The translations under genes were made by a program, and so were the position numbers. The notes under the pieces are model-generated. The model was not told where the DNA came from. It searched no databases and saw only the letters and a program-made list of their open reading frames with translations. A stretch of DNA of 5,609 bases from an uncultured Bacillota bacterium. Its GTDB lineage: Bacteria; Bacillota; Clostridia; UBA1381. The DNA lies in contig CASFSH010000407.1 of NCBI GenBank assembly GCA_949297205.1, positions 1 through 5,609 on the forward strand, written 5' to 3'. Positions 5,382 through 5,609 of this stretch are shown one piece after another; within the stretch, counting starts at the first letter, position 1; every line of letters starts with the position of its first letter.

Positions 5382-5609
5382 ATGAACGTCTTATTCTGCA
5401 ATAAAACAAATCAGCCTATAACGTCATGTCAGATGCATTCTCATGATTGCTGGGAGATTATACTTCATCTTGAAGGCCATGTTACCTCTGTTATAGGGCA
5501 AAAGAAATATAATATATCAGAGGGAGATATTATGATAATACCCCCCAATATTATGCATGACGGAAATTCCGATTCTTTTTACTGTGATATGTATCTGCAG
5601 TGTGAGAAT
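5382..5609 (+). CDS. AraC-family transcriptional regulator, N-terminal cupin part (cut by window end)
   Basis: This open frame of 76 codons starts at ATG 5382 and runs off the right edge without a stop. It begins as the sugar-sensing cupin domain of an AraC-type regulator: MHSHDCWEI (residues 18-26, with the His-x-His-x3-Glu pattern), a Gly-His turn (32-33), and GDIMIIPPNIMH (48-59), the typical second cupin motif. The DNA-binding double helix-turn-helix should lie beyond the window. It reads away from the sugar operon with 143 bases between the start codons, the classic arrangement for a regulator controlling the neighbouring operon in response to its substrate. A lone cupin protein is possible, but the spacing of motifs and the position favour AraC. 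AGGAGG 7 bases upstream fixes the start. Confidence 0.85.
   Translation, partial: MNVLFCNKTNQPITSCQMHSHDCWEIILHLEGHVTSVIGQKKYNISEGDIMIIPPNIMHDGNSDSFYCDMYLQCEN

Noticed and set aside
5162..5404. Plus-strand frame of 80 codons across the divergent promoter region
   Set aside because: It crosses both promoters and overlaps the real regulator start in another frame.

Overview
The window is AT-rich DNA with Gram-positive style signals: strong AGGAGG-type ribosome binding sites, TTGACA/TATAAT-like promoters with extended -10 boxes, and short gene spacing. Together with the look of the proteins, this suggests a low-GC Firmicute, probably an anaerobic clostridial (Ruminococcus/Lachnospiraceae-like) gut or rumen bacterium. 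The taxonomy is inferred from style, not from a marker gene.

Layout. Positions 1-112 hold no gene I can support. A minus-strand gene of unknown function (113-1006) encodes an exported, membrane-anchored protein and has its own good promoter (1161-1189) about 150 bases upstream. A rho-independent terminator (1265-1308) separates it from a four-gene minus-strand operon that reads from 5238 down to 1315. The operon order is a zinc-type medium-chain dehydrogenase (5238-4237), RpiB-type sugar-phosphate isomerase (4217-3771), a two-domain ROK sugar kinase/ribulose-phosphate-epimerase-like fusion (3671-2103), and a hydroxypyruvate-isomerase-like TIM barrel (2097-1315). At the right edge an AraC-family regulator starts in the opposite direction (5382, cut by the window end). 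The 143-base gap between it and the operon carries promoters for both directions, and one TTGACA/TTGTCA box may serve both.

How the genes may work together. In E. coli, D-allose is used by AlsK (a ROK kinase), RpiB/AlsI (allose-6-phosphate to allulose-6-phosphate) and AlsE (an RPE-family epimerase, allulose-6-phosphate to fructose-6-phosphate). This operon encodes one member of each of the three families, with the kinase and epimerase joined in one polypeptide whose epimerase half looks more like AlsE than like housekeeping Rpe. The likeliest reading is a catabolic operon for a rare hexose or its polyol (D-allose, D-allulose or allitol). The dehydrogenase and the TIM-barrel isomerase/epimerase would feed further substrates into the route, and the AraC protein would switch the operon on. 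No transporter lies in the window. The exact substrate is an inference.

The most notable items are the kinase-epimerase fusion, the A-rich six-codon linker where it is joined, a hairpin between rpiB and the fusion that pairs fully only in the operon mRNA, and the likely substrate logic of the operon.
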